Below, in pieces: positions 1-10,600 of a DNA stretch of 64,000 bases. Made by a program: the position numbers and the translations under genes. Below the pieces are notes generated by a model. The model saw only the letters and a program-made list of their open reading frames with translations. It made no database searches and was not told the DNA's origin. The first letter of the stretch is position 1, and each line of letters starts with the position of its first letter. Origin of the DNA: Prionace glauca (taxonomy: Eukaryota > Chordata > Chondrichthyes > Carcharhiniformes > Carcharhinidae); assembly GCA_037974335.1 (NCBI GenBank), contig CM075760.1, forward strand, positions 14,874,059 to 14,938,058, given 5' to 3'.

Positions 1-154
1 GAATCAGCCACCCCAGCATCTGGTGATGGCCAAAAGAGAAACCGATCAAAGCGAGAAGATCACTGCCTCAATCGGGGAAGGCTACAAATTCAGTGCCCTG
101 ACTGTGAGAGACGCCAGAGTTACAGATACCGCCACCTATCTCTGTGCCGTGAGC
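1..154 (+). CDS. TCR alpha/delta-type V segment, 3' part (cut by window start)
   Basis: This is the 3' half of a V exon, from framework 2/3 to the recombination site. It encodes QPPQHLVMAKRETDQ, a framework 3 ending in DTATYLCAVS, and then the heptamer. The Y-L-C-A-V end is typical of V-alpha. It is open throughout and followed by a clean recombination signal at 155-192. The complete version of the same gene lies inverted at 41254-41586 and differs by one residue (K/R) over the shared stretch, so this copy is probably also functional. The leader and CDR1 lie outside the window. Confidence 0.88.
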
Positions 155-192
155 CACAGTGTAACAAACACGGGGGGTCCCATACAAAAACC
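155..192 (+). other. V recombination signal (23-type RSS)
   Basis: Heptamer CACAGTG at 155-161, 22-base spacer, nonamer ACAAAAACC at 184-192. It directly follows the V coding end. It is the mirror of the signal at 41216-41253. Confidence 0.93.
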
Positions 193-609
193 TGCACCGA
201 TTGTGAGATCCACTCTGTGTGTCTGCAATGTCGGCGGAGGGAGTGATGGGATTATTTTAAAATAGTCAAAAAAGGAAATGAGCGCAACTGAAAATAAAAT
301 ATAGAATCTAATTATTAAAATTCGGTCAGAAATGAAGAGAGTTGAAAACAGAAATGGTGAAGAGGAAAGAGGGAGCATGTAAACTAAACTGAATGATTGG
401 AAAACAGGACAGAGGAAAGTTCAGTTATTGTCGGAGGAGTGGACAGAAAATGAGGAAAGTGTTGAAATAGAGATCGAGATTGAAAAGTACCGAGTGTAAT
501 AGACAGAGTAAAAATCAAGTGATATGATAAATAAAGAGGGGGTGGCTCCGTGATATTATCGCGAAACTATTAATCCAGAAACTCAGTTCGTGTTGGGGAG
601 AGCCGGAAT

Positions 610-800
610 TCAGAATTTACTGATGACCATGAAACCATTGTCTGAAAACTCATCTGATTCACTCATGTCCTTTCGGGAAGGAAATCTGCCGCCCTTACCT
701 GGTCTGGTCTATATGTGATTCCAGAGCCACAGCAATGTGGTTGACTCTCAACTGCCCTCGAAGGGCAAATAAGGAGGGGCGATAAATGCTGGCCAGCCAG
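610..800 (-). repeat. Dispersed SINE-like repeat
   Basis: On the minus strand this carries the conserved core TTGCTGTGGCTCTGGAATCA and GACCAGGTAAGG, followed by a purine stretch and GACAATGGTTTCATGGTCAT. The same core occurs at 40600-40830 (the mirror copy) and independently at 50585-50765, so it is a dispersed family and not a product of the palindrome alone. Confidence 0.6.
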
Positions 801-1727
801 CGACGGCTAAGTCCCACCGGTAACTAATGTTTAGTATTTACGAGATATTTAAACGGCTGAATTTTCTGAAACATATCTCCTAAAACCCGGGCACTGGAAG
901 CTGCCGCATTGATAAATTTGTACTTTGCTCGTTATCCCAACATTGAAAGTTTCAGAACTTCCGTCAGGGGGCGCACTGGTTAATAACTCTTCGCTGTTCT
1001 GAATTGAAAATATGAAGAAATAACAGCAGCATTGTCAGCTGTCTTTGCTGCTGTCGCTCTGACCCATATTGACTGCCTTCTGTAATTGGACATGTTATTC
1101 TCTCGTCCGGGGTTTGTTGGACCTGCAGCGCAGTGGGAGGGGCAATTTCTGCCCCAAAAGTGGGTGTTTCCGTCTGCGGAGTTACAGACACAGCATGCGT
1201 CATATGATACAGACTCTCTCTGAACCTGTTCATTCTATTGCTTAATATTGGGTATCTCCTTCTCAGGAGAACTCCCACCCCATCCACCCACCACCGTCCA
1301 ACCCACCCTATCGCTATAAAATAAATCAAATAATGCAACAATTTATGGACTGAATATGATAAATGCGGGAAACCAAATGTCCTCATTTGGCGGGATTGTT
1401 CAGACAGGTGAATGAATGCAATTCTGTAACTAACAGACATACAACTCAGTTCATGAAAATGCTGCCTCTGTTTAACCCATAGCAAAACAAAAACTAGAGG
1501 AAATGAGCCAGAAAATAAGAAGTAATTATTATTTTACTGAATCAAAGGAGAGAAAGGACTCGGGTCAGAAGGAGAAGAAGCTGCCACATTAAACATATCA
1601 ATAATCAAATATTTACTCACAACACAGATTTCAGAAAGCAAGGCTACAAGTCTAACGCTGAACACACCATTCTCGCGAGCACAGTTCGCAACACTTGGAT
1701 CAGTTTATTGATTCTTCGTTCGTTTCG

Positions 1728-1893
1728 TGTTAACCTCAGAGACAGTGTGTGTGAGAGATTGGGAAAGATAGAGTTGGGATGAGAATGTGCAGTGCTGAGC
1801 GGGAGACTCTTTCCTCTTTCAGTGTTAACCTGACAGACAGTGTGTGAGACACTGGAAAACGTGGAGTTGGGATAAGGAAGCACAGTGTTGAGG
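1728..1893 (+). repeat. Two imperfect tandem copies, about 90 bp each
   Basis: The motif GTTAACCT(c/g)A then GACAGTGTGTG, followed by GAGTTGGGAT, occurs twice, near 1728 and 1822. The pair is also in the mirror arm near 39530-39690. The related unit at 11180-11240 has only one copy, so the duplication came after that unit split off. Confidence 0.55.
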
Positions 1894-2449
1894 GAAGTGC
1901 CACTTGACCAACTGGGGCATTTTCACCCCCATACCGGACAGAGCAGAATCTCTGTTCAGAAGTGGTTGGCAGACTTCTACCCGATCAATTCAAGTTTGGA
2001 AAAGGTTAAAAAGAAACAGAGTTAATCCGGCTGGTCTCGCAGGGGGTGAATGGATGGCAGCATTTCAGGCTAACTCTATGAAAGTGGAGGGAGCGATTAG
2101 AAGACTTGTGTTTTGAGCAGACGATGTTAGAAATTGCGATGATCCATGCCAATCTGTAATGGAGACATAATGTAGAAGTAATTTACTAAGATATTTAATA
2201 TTTGGGCAGTAAACGGAATGAGAAATATATATATAATCAATATTGAAAACAAGCTGTTGGTTAGGAATAAGTGGATACCATTCAACAGAGACAGTACGCG
2301 AGCAATGGGCCGAATGGCGTCTGTTTGATCTTTAAGACTCTATAATTCTCAGACGATGAACTGCTCTGTTCATTTAGAAGGATAACAGAGCACAGCCGTT
2401 GTGAAACAATGTACTCTGTTGCTGCACATAGGGTGCAGAGAAGGCCGGG

Positions 2450-2620
2450 GGGTCATTGACGGTTCAAGTGGACAATGGTTTGAGAAACAGCCAATCTCTC
2501 AGTGGCACCGTGAGCAACGTCAGAGACCGACATCCCATAATAGTCCAATCGGTGATAATGTGATCTCTCAATCTCACATTGAAGGGGGGAATGGAAAACT
2601 CTCGCCTTTCCTTTCCCTTC
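2450..2620 (+). promoter_or_regulatory. Conserved promoter-like block upstream of V leader
   Basis: This block lies about 90-250 bases before a V leader exon and recurs before the equivalent leaders at 31590-31800 and, inverted, at 38780-38960; a partial copy is at 10600-10720. Shared elements are CAGCCAAT, an ACGTCA half site (CRE-like), and TCCAATCGGTGA. CCAAT and CRE elements are known in TCR V promoters, so a promoter role is a reasonable inference. Conservation partly reflects recent duplication. Confidence 0.5.
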
Positions 2621-2704
2621 CCACATTTCAGAGTCCAGGCCCCGGCTACAAGTCCCAGTCTGAAAATCAGACCCGGATTCATCTTCTTGTACACCTTTAT
2701 TATC

Positions 2705-3236
2705 ATGAAGCAAACCCCTCCCGTCCCCACCCCCCCCCCCCCCACCCCACCCCACCCCCGCCAAATACCTGTTTCCTCTTGGAGCTCTGACCCTGCTGCT
2801 ATTGTGTGAGTTGATTTTTCGAATCAGATCTTTTGTTTTTAACAATTTCTTCACACCATGTAGTTTGTGAGTGATCTTTCTTTGTTCATACCCGGTCAGT
2901 GTCATAGAACATAGAATATGACAGCGCAGTACAGGCCCTTCGGCCCTCGATGTTGTGCCGATCAGTGGAACCAATCTAATGGCCCTCTAACCTAAACTAT
3001 TCCAATGTTATCCATATGCCTATACACTGACCATTTGAACGCCCTTAAAGTTGGCGAGTCCACAACTGCTGCAGGCAGGACATTTCACACCCTTACTACC
3101 CTCTGAGTGAAGAACTACCCTCGGAGTAAAGAGCGTCAGAGCTCCCAACATGAGCAGGCTGGTTCGACCGGGTTGAACCTAGCAGTCGGCGCTCCGTTTT
3201 TACAAACGACACCATATCCTGGTACAGACAGAACTC
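2705..3236 (+). pseudogene. Decayed V segment (leader plus FR1-FR2 remnant)
   Basis: The leader exon is 2705-2805 (ATG AAG CAA..., ending before GTGAGT). A poly-C expansion near 2730-2756 puts it out of frame; the mirror copy at 38621-38699 has an open leader. The V exon survives only from about 3139 to 3236: it resembles QSSHPEQ of the related V at 31981 and ends at a framework 2 remnant reading as TISWYRQ. A LINE tail sits in the leader intron and a Penelope-like terminal fragment replaces the 3' half. No recombination signal remains. The gene was already dead before the inverted duplication, because the mirror arm has the same scars. Confidence 0.72.
2902..3138 (-). mobile_element. CR1/L2-clade LINE 3' tail
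   Basis: It begins with the ATAGAACATAGAA tail repeat and contains the GGCCCTTCGGCCCTCGATGTTG block, then ACTACCCTCTGAGTGAAGAA. Orientation is minus, and it is 5'-truncated. It lies in the leader intron of the dead V. The copy at 38315-38526 is the palindromic partner. Confidence 0.75.
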
Positions 3237-3335
3237 CCATTCGCCTGATAAAGGGACAGCGCTCCAAAAGCTAGTGGTTTGTGCTACCAAATAAATCTAT
3301 TGGACTTTAATTTGGTGTTATAAGACTTCAAACAC
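3228..3335 (+). mobile_element. Penelope-like element terminal fragment
   Basis: The sequence (CCTGATAAAGGGACAGCGCTCC ... CCAAATAAATCTATTGG ACTTTAATTTGGTGTTATAAGACTTC) matches the terminal region of the Penelope-like element at 27651-29140 read in reverse. Mirror copy at 38095-38205. It is a fragment with no coding part. Confidence 0.6.
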
Positions 3336-4038
3336 TGACAGGGACTACTTTGTTTTGTATCAGTATTGCTATATCAAACAATATCGATATAAAATGTTCT
3401 GGTTGCAAGTAACATGATGGACTTAAAACACATTTTATTATTTATCACAATGAACCTTGCAGATTAACCAGTTGTTGAATAGGGAGGCAAGATATATTTC
3501 CCTGTCTGAAAGAGGATTTCATAAACTACAAAGTTACAAAGTGAGGGAACATGAAACGGAAATATCGCAGCCCATTCATTATTCCATCCCCTGTTATGAA
3601 GTAGATGTTTCAGCTAAACATTCACCCTCTCCCGCATCATAGCTGCTATCCCAAACATGATTGAAAACAAACAATTATGTTGCTGTAAGGATGAATGCTG
3701 TCATTCTCCATGAGGAAACAGAGCCATCAAGACTCAGGGGACGGGTCGTTACCTGAAATGACGGCTGAAGAGGAATGTAATCCTTTGTACTGGGATGACC
3801 AAATTCACTTTTATGCTATTGCCCCTCCGCCAAGAGGCCGAATTGGAAATGAAGGAACTGTGAGTTCATTGCTTGAATTGGAGATCAAAGGAACTTGAAG
3901 CCAATTGGATGTTATCTGATGATGTTTTCAGTGGTGAACCAATCAACGTGGGCCCGGATATGACTCAACGTCTTCCCAGCTCTTGACTAAAACACTTCAA
4001 CCCATTCCGGTCAAATCCGCTTCCAGCTCTCTGCAAAC

Positions 4039-4941
4039 ATGTCTCCTGTTACTTTGTATGTATTCATCATAGCGACTGTTCTTTTAACCGGTAGGTTCAC
4101 AAGTTGCTCACTTCTGTGTTATACATCACTACCACATAATATATTCTGTCAGGCGGTTCGCTCAATGCAAGTGGGAGTGGGTGGGTGATCAGGGAATGGA
4201 TTGATCACAACATCGAAAAATTATCAGGATCTCGCTGGTCTCAACACTGAGCATTGTTGGGATTAGGCACAATTCCCTCCTGGAATGAGAATGAGTTGGG
4301 CTCAGATTGAAGCTCCTCTGATACCAGTGGATGAGTTTGGCAAACGCCACATTTCAAACAGACAGACCGTGAGCTGTTTCCAGTTATAGGGACTGAAGGC
4401 GAGGAACTGATCTCTTTAGAAAGAACAGAATGTTTATGGTGGAAGTTTTATTTAAACGCTACAAACACCTCCTCTTTCCAGCGGCTGAACTGTGAAATAT
4501 ATATGTTGTTGTGCTGTGTGATCTCTTTCTGAGATTATTGTTCAAGAATCCGGCAGATTCTGGGGGCGAGGGGTGGGGTTGGGGGCAGAGTGAAATCGCG
4601 TTGTTTAGTTTAATATTTCTTTGCGTTCTTACAGGACATTGCGGAGGAGATTCTGTTTCACAGACACCGGCTGCAGTCACCGTCACTGAAGGAGATGTTG
4701 TTCAGTTACTCTGTAATTACACAGTTACAAGTAGCAGCAATCCTTATTTATTCTGGTACCGACAGTATTCCAGCGGGTCCATGGAGTTTCTGCTGAAGAG
4801 ATATAGAAACAGCGGCAACACAGACACATCCCTCGGGGATCGTTTTACAGCGGAGCTCAATGAAACAACCCGCACCGTCCCGCTGAAAGTGTCTGAAACA
4901 GAGCTGACAGACTCCGGGGTGTATTACTGCGCACTGAGACC
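4039..4941 (+). CDS. TCR alpha/delta-type V segment, intact
   Basis: The leader exon is 4039-4090 (MSPVTLYVFIIATVLLTG) with donor GTAGGT. The V exon is 4635-4941 after acceptor TTCTTACAG. The phase-1 junction restores a Gly. The mature start is near GDSVSQTP. It has the first Cys in QLLCNY, framework 2 LFWYRQYSSGSMEFLLKR, and the end DSGVYYCALR, so both disulfide cysteines and the core Trp are present. A perfect-spacing signal follows. The mirror gene at 35142-36064 has an identical leader but about 15 changed residues in the V exon, mostly CDR1, CDR2 and HV4. A functional V is very likely. Confidence 0.93.
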
Positions 4942-4980
4942 CACAGAGACTCAGAGCTGGGCTGAACCCGTACAAAAACT
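4942..4980 (+). other. V recombination signal (23-type RSS)
   Basis: Heptamer CACAGAG at 4942-4948 (one change from consensus), 23-base spacer, nonamer ACAAAAACT at 4972-4980. Confidence 0.9.
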
Positions 4981-6480
4981 CTCAGAGCCTCACGCAACGT
5001 AACGGAGCGTGAGGCAAACATTGGATCAGAGTGAGTCTGAAATGGAACCTGAAATCGTGGTGATTTCTCAATCTTTTACTGAGAATATTTTTATGAATAA
5101 CAAATATATTGCAAAATTAAAACACCGGAACACTTAAAAGAATGAGCTTGAGAATATTTTTGTAAATTTTAATGTCCCGAAGTGTTTTATGTAATAAACA
5201 CAGCAGCTATTTTTGGACTCACAATGATATTATTTCATTCAGTAATATTGTAGTGCTCTGGCTGTGTCAGTCATTGTGATTGGTGAACACATTCCGAACA
5301 GGATGTTTCTCTTGCTGTTTTTGGAAACAGTGACCATGTGGCACCTCCACCTGAGAGGGAAGACGGTACCCCAGATTTAACAGGTCATCGAGAGGCTGAC
5401 AGCTCTGACGGTGCAGCATTTCTAAACACTGCGCTGTCTCCTCGGTAAGTTCCCAGAGTGTTGTTCCGGATAGACTGCCGGTTTCTCCTGGGGTGGAAAG
5501 AATCTGTAAAGGGACTGAAGAAAGAATCCGGGAGGTCCCAGTGCGTGGTGACCATTCATTAACCTATTCTGGAAAAAAAACCTGAAATAACGGAAATGAA
5601 ATTAAAAATAAAAATGATCGGTTCCCCTGGAAACAGAAAGACAATGAACGCAACCTGTACAAACAGGTATCCCTCGAAAAACGAGATCGAACTTTTACTG
5701 ATGTAGCGCCTTTCACAGACTCCAGAGGTCAAATAGGAACCTAAGGAATTTCATTTTCATTATAGTTGTTGTGATTACAAACTTCATCACTGCAGGAGGT
5801 AGTGGGAATGTTTAATTCTCAATCAGAAATTCTCGTCACTTTGACCCTGGAGTAAAGGGAATGGGGAATTTAAGTATGTGCCAGTTACATTGAACTTGTC
5901 ACAAATTTGAACCAAATAATGGACACCTTTCTCACTCTCTCTTTTCACTCATCCTCGCTCTTTCTCCTTCTGCCATATTGAGGATCCATATTGAGGATCC
6001 ATATTGTCCTAAGCGTCTTACTCAGACTACCGAGTGATATTAGAATACAATGCTCTATAGAGTTCACTCTCTAAGTCTCCTGTCCGCACCACCCGCCCCC
6101 CCCCCCCCCTTCATTCCCCCAGGCATCATGCCCTGACATGGCCCTAGGTGACCACAGATTTCCATTAGATTGCTCCATGATTCTGCCTGACAAATTACTG
6201 CAGTGGCTTTCAGTTCCTCCTGCAGTATGTGTGAGCAGGAAACTCTCTTGTTCTCACCACCTGTCATTAAGCATACTGGAAGAATTCAGACCCTGATATT
6301 CAACATTTGGTGGCGAGGTGAAGAACACACCTCAGTAGCCAAAAGGCTGCAAAGCGGCTTCGAACCCAAAACTTCTTGTCCAGAAGACCTTCAGTGCCGG
6401 GTCTTCTGTAATTCACTTACAAACTTTTGCTCTAAATACACTGCGGTTTGTGGTGAGAAGACGCACAGATATTTCCTGTA
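4981..6480. other. V downstream flank, no gene seen
   Basis: This is the inner part of the left palindrome arm, present in reverse at 33507-35102. It has a short tandem (ATTGAGGATCCAT, near 5980-6002) and a C run at 6097-6109. No coding sequence can be supported. The tail (6420-6480) is also related to 20821-20890, the flank after another V pair. Confidence 0.6.
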
Positions 6481-6737
6481 ATATCAATGAGTGAAGTGCT
6501 CGGCCATTTTAGGGCGAGTGAAGAGGAACAGCATTTGCTTGAATTTGGAAACCCTTTAGGGCAGACCCCTTGAAAAGTGAGCACAGTGAATGCTGTGCCC
6601 GCCAGTGTCTCTGGTCAACGCGCCCATCTAATGAGAATTATGGATGCAGACACTTCAGGTTCCGTTTGTGCCTCCTGGCTTGTCTTGTGTTATTGGAGTG
6701 GGTGCTGCAGCTCTTCCGGAACTGCAACTTGGAGCGA

Positions 6738-6776
6738 GGTTTTTGTAAAGCGACTGTTGTGTTTTGTCTCAGTGTG
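6738..6776 (-). other. V recombination signal (23-type RSS)
   Basis: On the minus strand: heptamer CACACTG, 23-base spacer, nonamer ACAAAAACC. The heptamer has one change but keeps the critical CAC. Confidence 0.88.
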
Positions 6777-7213
6777 AGGCTGAGTCGCACAATAATAAAC
6801 TGCAGCATCCTCGTTCTCCGTGCTTACAATGAGAAACTGGCCACGTTTCGCAGTGGTATCGAGATTCAGTTCAAAACGACCACTTCGGCCTGTGCCATAC
6901 GTCTCCATTATAATCCACTCCAGTCCCTCACCGGGTTTCTGTTTGTACCAATGCATTGCATAAAAGCTGGATACCTCGTAGCTACAGTCTAACTGCACGG
7001 AATCCCCTCTCTGGACACTTTTCCAAGCGGGGGATTGAAGGACACGGTTCGAGAGACATGGACCTGGAATAAAATTCACATGATGAATCATTGAAAAAAC
7101 ATGAAAATAAAATTAACAATCAATTTTTGTTATTGGGTCCAACTCCTGTCCGTACATGTTAGCATCACCAGAATGAGAGGCAATAGATATAATTGCACAA
7201 TGCAGTACATCAT
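6777..7213 (-). CDS. V segment with immunoglobulin-heavy-like framework 2, intact
   Basis: Read leftward. The leader exon is 7156-7213 (MMYCIVQLYLLPLILVMLT, donor GTACGG, a weak donor). The V exon is 6777-7063 after acceptor TTATTCCAG. The protein runs RVLQSPAWKSVQRGDSVQLD-C, with CDR1 near VSSFYA, then MHWYKQKPGEGLEWI, then GRFELNLDTT and EDAAVYYCATQP. The W-Y-K-Q-K-P-G-E-G-L-E-W-I stretch is closer to Ig heavy V than to the neighbouring W-Y-R-Q V genes. Both cysteines are present, with no stop. V-H-like V segments inside a TCR delta locus are known in sharks and other vertebrates; placing this one in that class is inference. Confidence 0.85.
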
Positions 7214-7627
7214 TGTATTTGAAATCTCAATAAGAAACCCGCACACAGTTCACAGCAGAAGGAAGTGAATGGGGAGGGAACATTGAAATGTCGGCTGATT
7301 TATGTCAGTGACGCCCACACAAATCTAGCTCATGTAGATTTGCCGCCCTTGCATTTCCCGGAAACGGATATTATTGATCTGATGTAAGTACAGCCTTTAT
7401 CCATAGCTACTCATTTTACCGGTGGTTCGTATTTGAAAATATGAATTGTCTAAAGAGTAGTCGCGTCTTCCCTTCCCGGTGAGGTAAAGGGAACCACATC
7501 CCTTTGTCATCTTGACTGAGAGAAATAGCCAGTCGTCGAACTCTGTTAATCCCTTTACAGAGTGAATGGATCCTGAGGAACTGTAGTTAAGGAAAGACAA
7601 AATACTGAAAATTCAAATAGCTATTTC

Positions 7628-7880
7628 CCAGTAAAACTGCTGCCTCACAGTGCCACAGACCAGAGTTCGATTCCCGGCTTGGGTCACTCCCTGCTCAGAG
7701 TCTGCACGTTCTCCCCATGTCTCCGTGGGTTTCCACTGGCTGCTCTGGTTTCCTCCACCAGTCGGAAAGACAAGGTGGTTAGGTGCATTGGCCATGCCAA
7801 ATTCTCCCTCTGCATCCGAACGGGCTCCGGAGTCTGGCGACTAGGGGATTTACGCATTTGCGGATGTTAATCTAAGCCTA
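7628..7880 (+). mobile_element. tRNA-derived SINE
   Basis: It contains a B-box-like GTTCGATTCCCGGCTTGGGT followed by the conserved body (CTGCACGTTCTCCCC, CTCCGTGGGTTTCC, TTGGCCATGCCAAATTC). The same family is at 60895-61110 with a fuller head, and truncated at about 9500-9700 and 55530-55610. Confidence 0.75.
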
Positions 7881-8470
7881 CATGTGCCACTAATAAATAA
7901 TTGTTAAACTTAATAAGGTATGACCATGAACATACGCTTCACAAAATAGTCAGCACATCGGAGAAAATCTCATTGCCTTTTTCTTATAAGTTGGAAGAAA
8001 ACTGTGGGAAAGTGAACTCTAAAAATGTCAACGTATTCAGAAAAACGAATATATGTGTTTTGATTGATTTGAATGAAGCTGTAGCTGGTATCGCATTGAC
8101 CCAGTGTGTCTCAGTCACACCGTGTGTCCCTGCTCATTAAACACTCCAATGTCTGATACTGCGGCCTTCACAACGCTGGAAATGTAATAACTTCCCCGAT
8201 GGTCAAAATAGTCTGAACCGCCGATCACTTAGGGCGGGGATTTTAATGGCTGGCTTCAGTTATGATTATGTGATGTTTCTCTGTTCCACTGCAGTCGTAC
8301 AGCTCATTCTCTCAGTCTCTCCTGCCAACTGTTGGGTGACAGTTTGATCCGAGGTTAATTTGGTTTCCTCTCGGTGTGTATCTGAACGCCTGCGAGCGTC
8401 GCTGCTTTGCAGCAACCGCAGTCCTACTTAAAACTCAACAGAACGGAGCTCGCACCAACAACCCAGAGGC

Positions 8471-8509
8471 AGTTTTTGTACAGGGGTGAGACTGCTTTCC
8501 ATCACTGTG
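8471..8509 (-). other. V recombination signal (23-type RSS)
   Basis: On the minus strand: consensus heptamer CACAGTG, 23-base spacer, nonamer ACAAAAACT. Confidence 0.93.
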
Positions 8510-8964
8510 ATAGAACGAAAGCGCAGTAATACACGGCGGCATCAGTCAGCTGCAGATCCGAAACGGTTAAACTGGTGAATTTAGTCGAGGTCTGAAGATT
8601 TATAGAGAAACGGTTTTTGGCAAAATCTGCTTTATCTTCATAATTATATGCACTTCTCAACACTATAAACTCGGGCTGGTTTCCTGGGAGTTGTCGGTAC
8701 CATTGTAATGCATAGCTGTTCTGTGTAGTTTCATAGTTACAGGTTAATACGAGCGCTGCTCCTTGTGCCTTAACATCTGAGGGCAGCGGCTGGATCACAG
8801 AATCTCCATGACTCAGATCTGGAAAATAGTATATTAATAAGAAAACGTTTAGGCCCGTGGATGATTGAAATTTGACTCCAATCAAGCTTGGCGAATGAAA
8901 GAGCGCATCCACATTTACCTGTCAGCAATGTTCCCCACACAACCCAGATGCTGAGAAGCCGCAT
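8510..8964 (-). CDS. TCR alpha/delta-type V segment, intact
   Basis: Leader exon 8919-8964 (MRLLSIWVVWGTLLTG, donor GTAAAT). V exon 8510-8818 after acceptor CTATTTTCCAG. The protein has DSVIQPLPSDVKAQGAALVL then the first Cys, YALQWYRQLPGNQPEFIVLR, ADFAKNRFSINLQTS, FTSLTVSDLQLTDAAVYYCAF. All hallmark residues are present and the frame is open. It belongs to the same subfamily as the V genes at 12577, 42086, 54587 and 63776. The flank at 8300-8460 resembles the flank at 63560-63700, so those two genes are close relatives. Confidence 0.93.
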
Positions 8965-9039
8965 TGTCTCTGTCCTCTCTGAGAAAGGGTAGAGGGTTGG
9001 ATATTTAGCCACCCTTTCTAAACCCCGCCCTTAATAATC

Positions 9040-10600
9040 TGTTGCCGTGTCTCAGGCTGTTCTCACCTCACTTTCTTGCTTTTCCATTGGTGCTGTGAGG
9101 CCGGCAGATAGCAAAGAGAATCACCCCGGGGTGCATTCCAGTCACTATTCTTATAGAGAAAATGCTTCCCGGATTACACAGCAGAGCTGGGGAAGGAACA
9201 CCTTCACCAGAATTGTACCAAAGAAAGTAAATAATTTTTGAATGAGTTTCTCACTTTGTTTTCACGGATTTGGTTCCACTATCAGTGTAGTGATAACCAT
9301 GACTCCAGTGAAATTCCTCTTAAGGGCTTTAATTATTATTAATACATGAAGTAATGTCAGAGTTCCTGTAAAGTCTAGTTTTCTATTCAATTCTCCCCTT
9401 GAGAAGGAGAAAGCAGCTTTGTTAAACTGTTGTGGTCTCTCGGAACTATTAATATGGAGAAAGAGGATGTGTAACGTGTCTAGCTTTTCCACTAGTGCAA
9501 AGTTCCTCCGGGTGCTGCGGTTTCATCCCAAACTCCAAAGATGTGCAGGTTAGATGGATTGGACACGCTAACTTGCCCCTTAGGTATGTGTATAGGTTAG
9601 GGGGATTAGCGGGTTGAATATGTAGGCTCCGGGGATATGACCTGTGTGGGATTGTTGTTGGGGAATCGGTGCAGGTTCAGGATTTTATGGTCTTATGATA
9701 TTCAGGCAAAAAAATGTTTTAAAAACATGTAAAAGGAACCTGCAGTTGACATTGGAGCATGGCCATTGTCGCATCACACCTCAGTGTAGGTAAAACGCTC
9801 CAGTGTGTGTTACTGTTCTGCTCTCAATGTTGAAAATGTTTTAAAGGGAAATGTTTTATTGAGAATGTCAACATCGAGACTGAGCTGCCTACCAGTGCTG
9901 TTGCTGAGGAACTTTGGGCCATAGTTCCGTAGATGTCGATTCAAGTAGCTATATTTGGTTGCATTGAACTGGGTTGCAATCACTAATGTCTATTTTTGTT
10001 AGGTATGAAGGCAATTATCTGGCATATATTCACTGAGAGCGAGTCAATATCCCAATGCTGAAACTGTAGCAAAGCTGAAACGCCCTCTGGTGGTATTTTT
10101 TCTAATTGAGCGTCTCATTATTTCACTTCTCCCTGAGAGATTGCACGGGGCTTTGTTGTGGTGTGGGAGATTCTTATACTTGGACAGGGTGGCTCGTTCG
10201 GTGGGGAATAGAAAGATATTTTACTCTGAGGGATTTGTTCTTTGCGCAGATTGGGCCCAAGGATGGATATGCATTTTGCTTGATGGGGAAATTAGTTTGG
10301 AAAAGTGATGATTTGTCCATTATGCTTTCCAGATTTATTTTTACGTTTTTACATTTTACAGAAACGTTTGTTTAAAATTCACAGAAGAGAACAAAACAAT
10401 TGATTTTGAAATTGAGAGAAAAGCACGTGTTCTCTAATCTGCCCAGTATATGTATAACTGTAACCGATGCCAGAAAGAGAAAACAGGAATTCAACAAAAA
10501 AGAGAAGGAAACAATTATTCATAACGAATGCAAAATGTTGCTTATTTATTCGTGAAATGTCAGGGAAACTACGAGCTAGATTTAATTTACAATATTTAAT
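9040..10600. other. Intergenic stretch, mostly unassigned
   Basis: About 9500-9700 is a truncated tRNA-SINE body (CGGGTGCTGCGGTTTC, AAGATGTGCAGGTTAGATGG). The rest shows no gene, RNA or repeat that I can name. Confidence 0.5.

Larger units (their letters stand above)
1..6480 (+). repeat. Left arm of large inverted repeat
   Basis: Almost all of this block recurs as its reverse complement at 33507-41407. Examples: V heptamer 155-161 against 41247-41253; V exon 4635-4941 against 35142-35448; the tail near 6430-6480 against 33507-33560. The outer end runs off the window. The inner break is sharp at about 6480, where sequence after TTTCCTGTA differs. The spacer between arms is about 27 kb. The block contains three V units of which one is decayed. 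The stretch 193-2400 holds no gene that I can support; a 173-codon open frame there is mirrored only because the whole block is duplicated. Confidence 0.93.

Noticed and set aside
964-1485. A 173-codon open frame kept in both palindrome arms (also 39923-40444)
   Set aside because: No family features; the related unit at 10600-14290 does not keep it, and its preservation follows from the recent duplication.
7650-7870. Open frames at 7650-7870 as short genes
   Set aside because: They lie within a tRNA-derived SINE.
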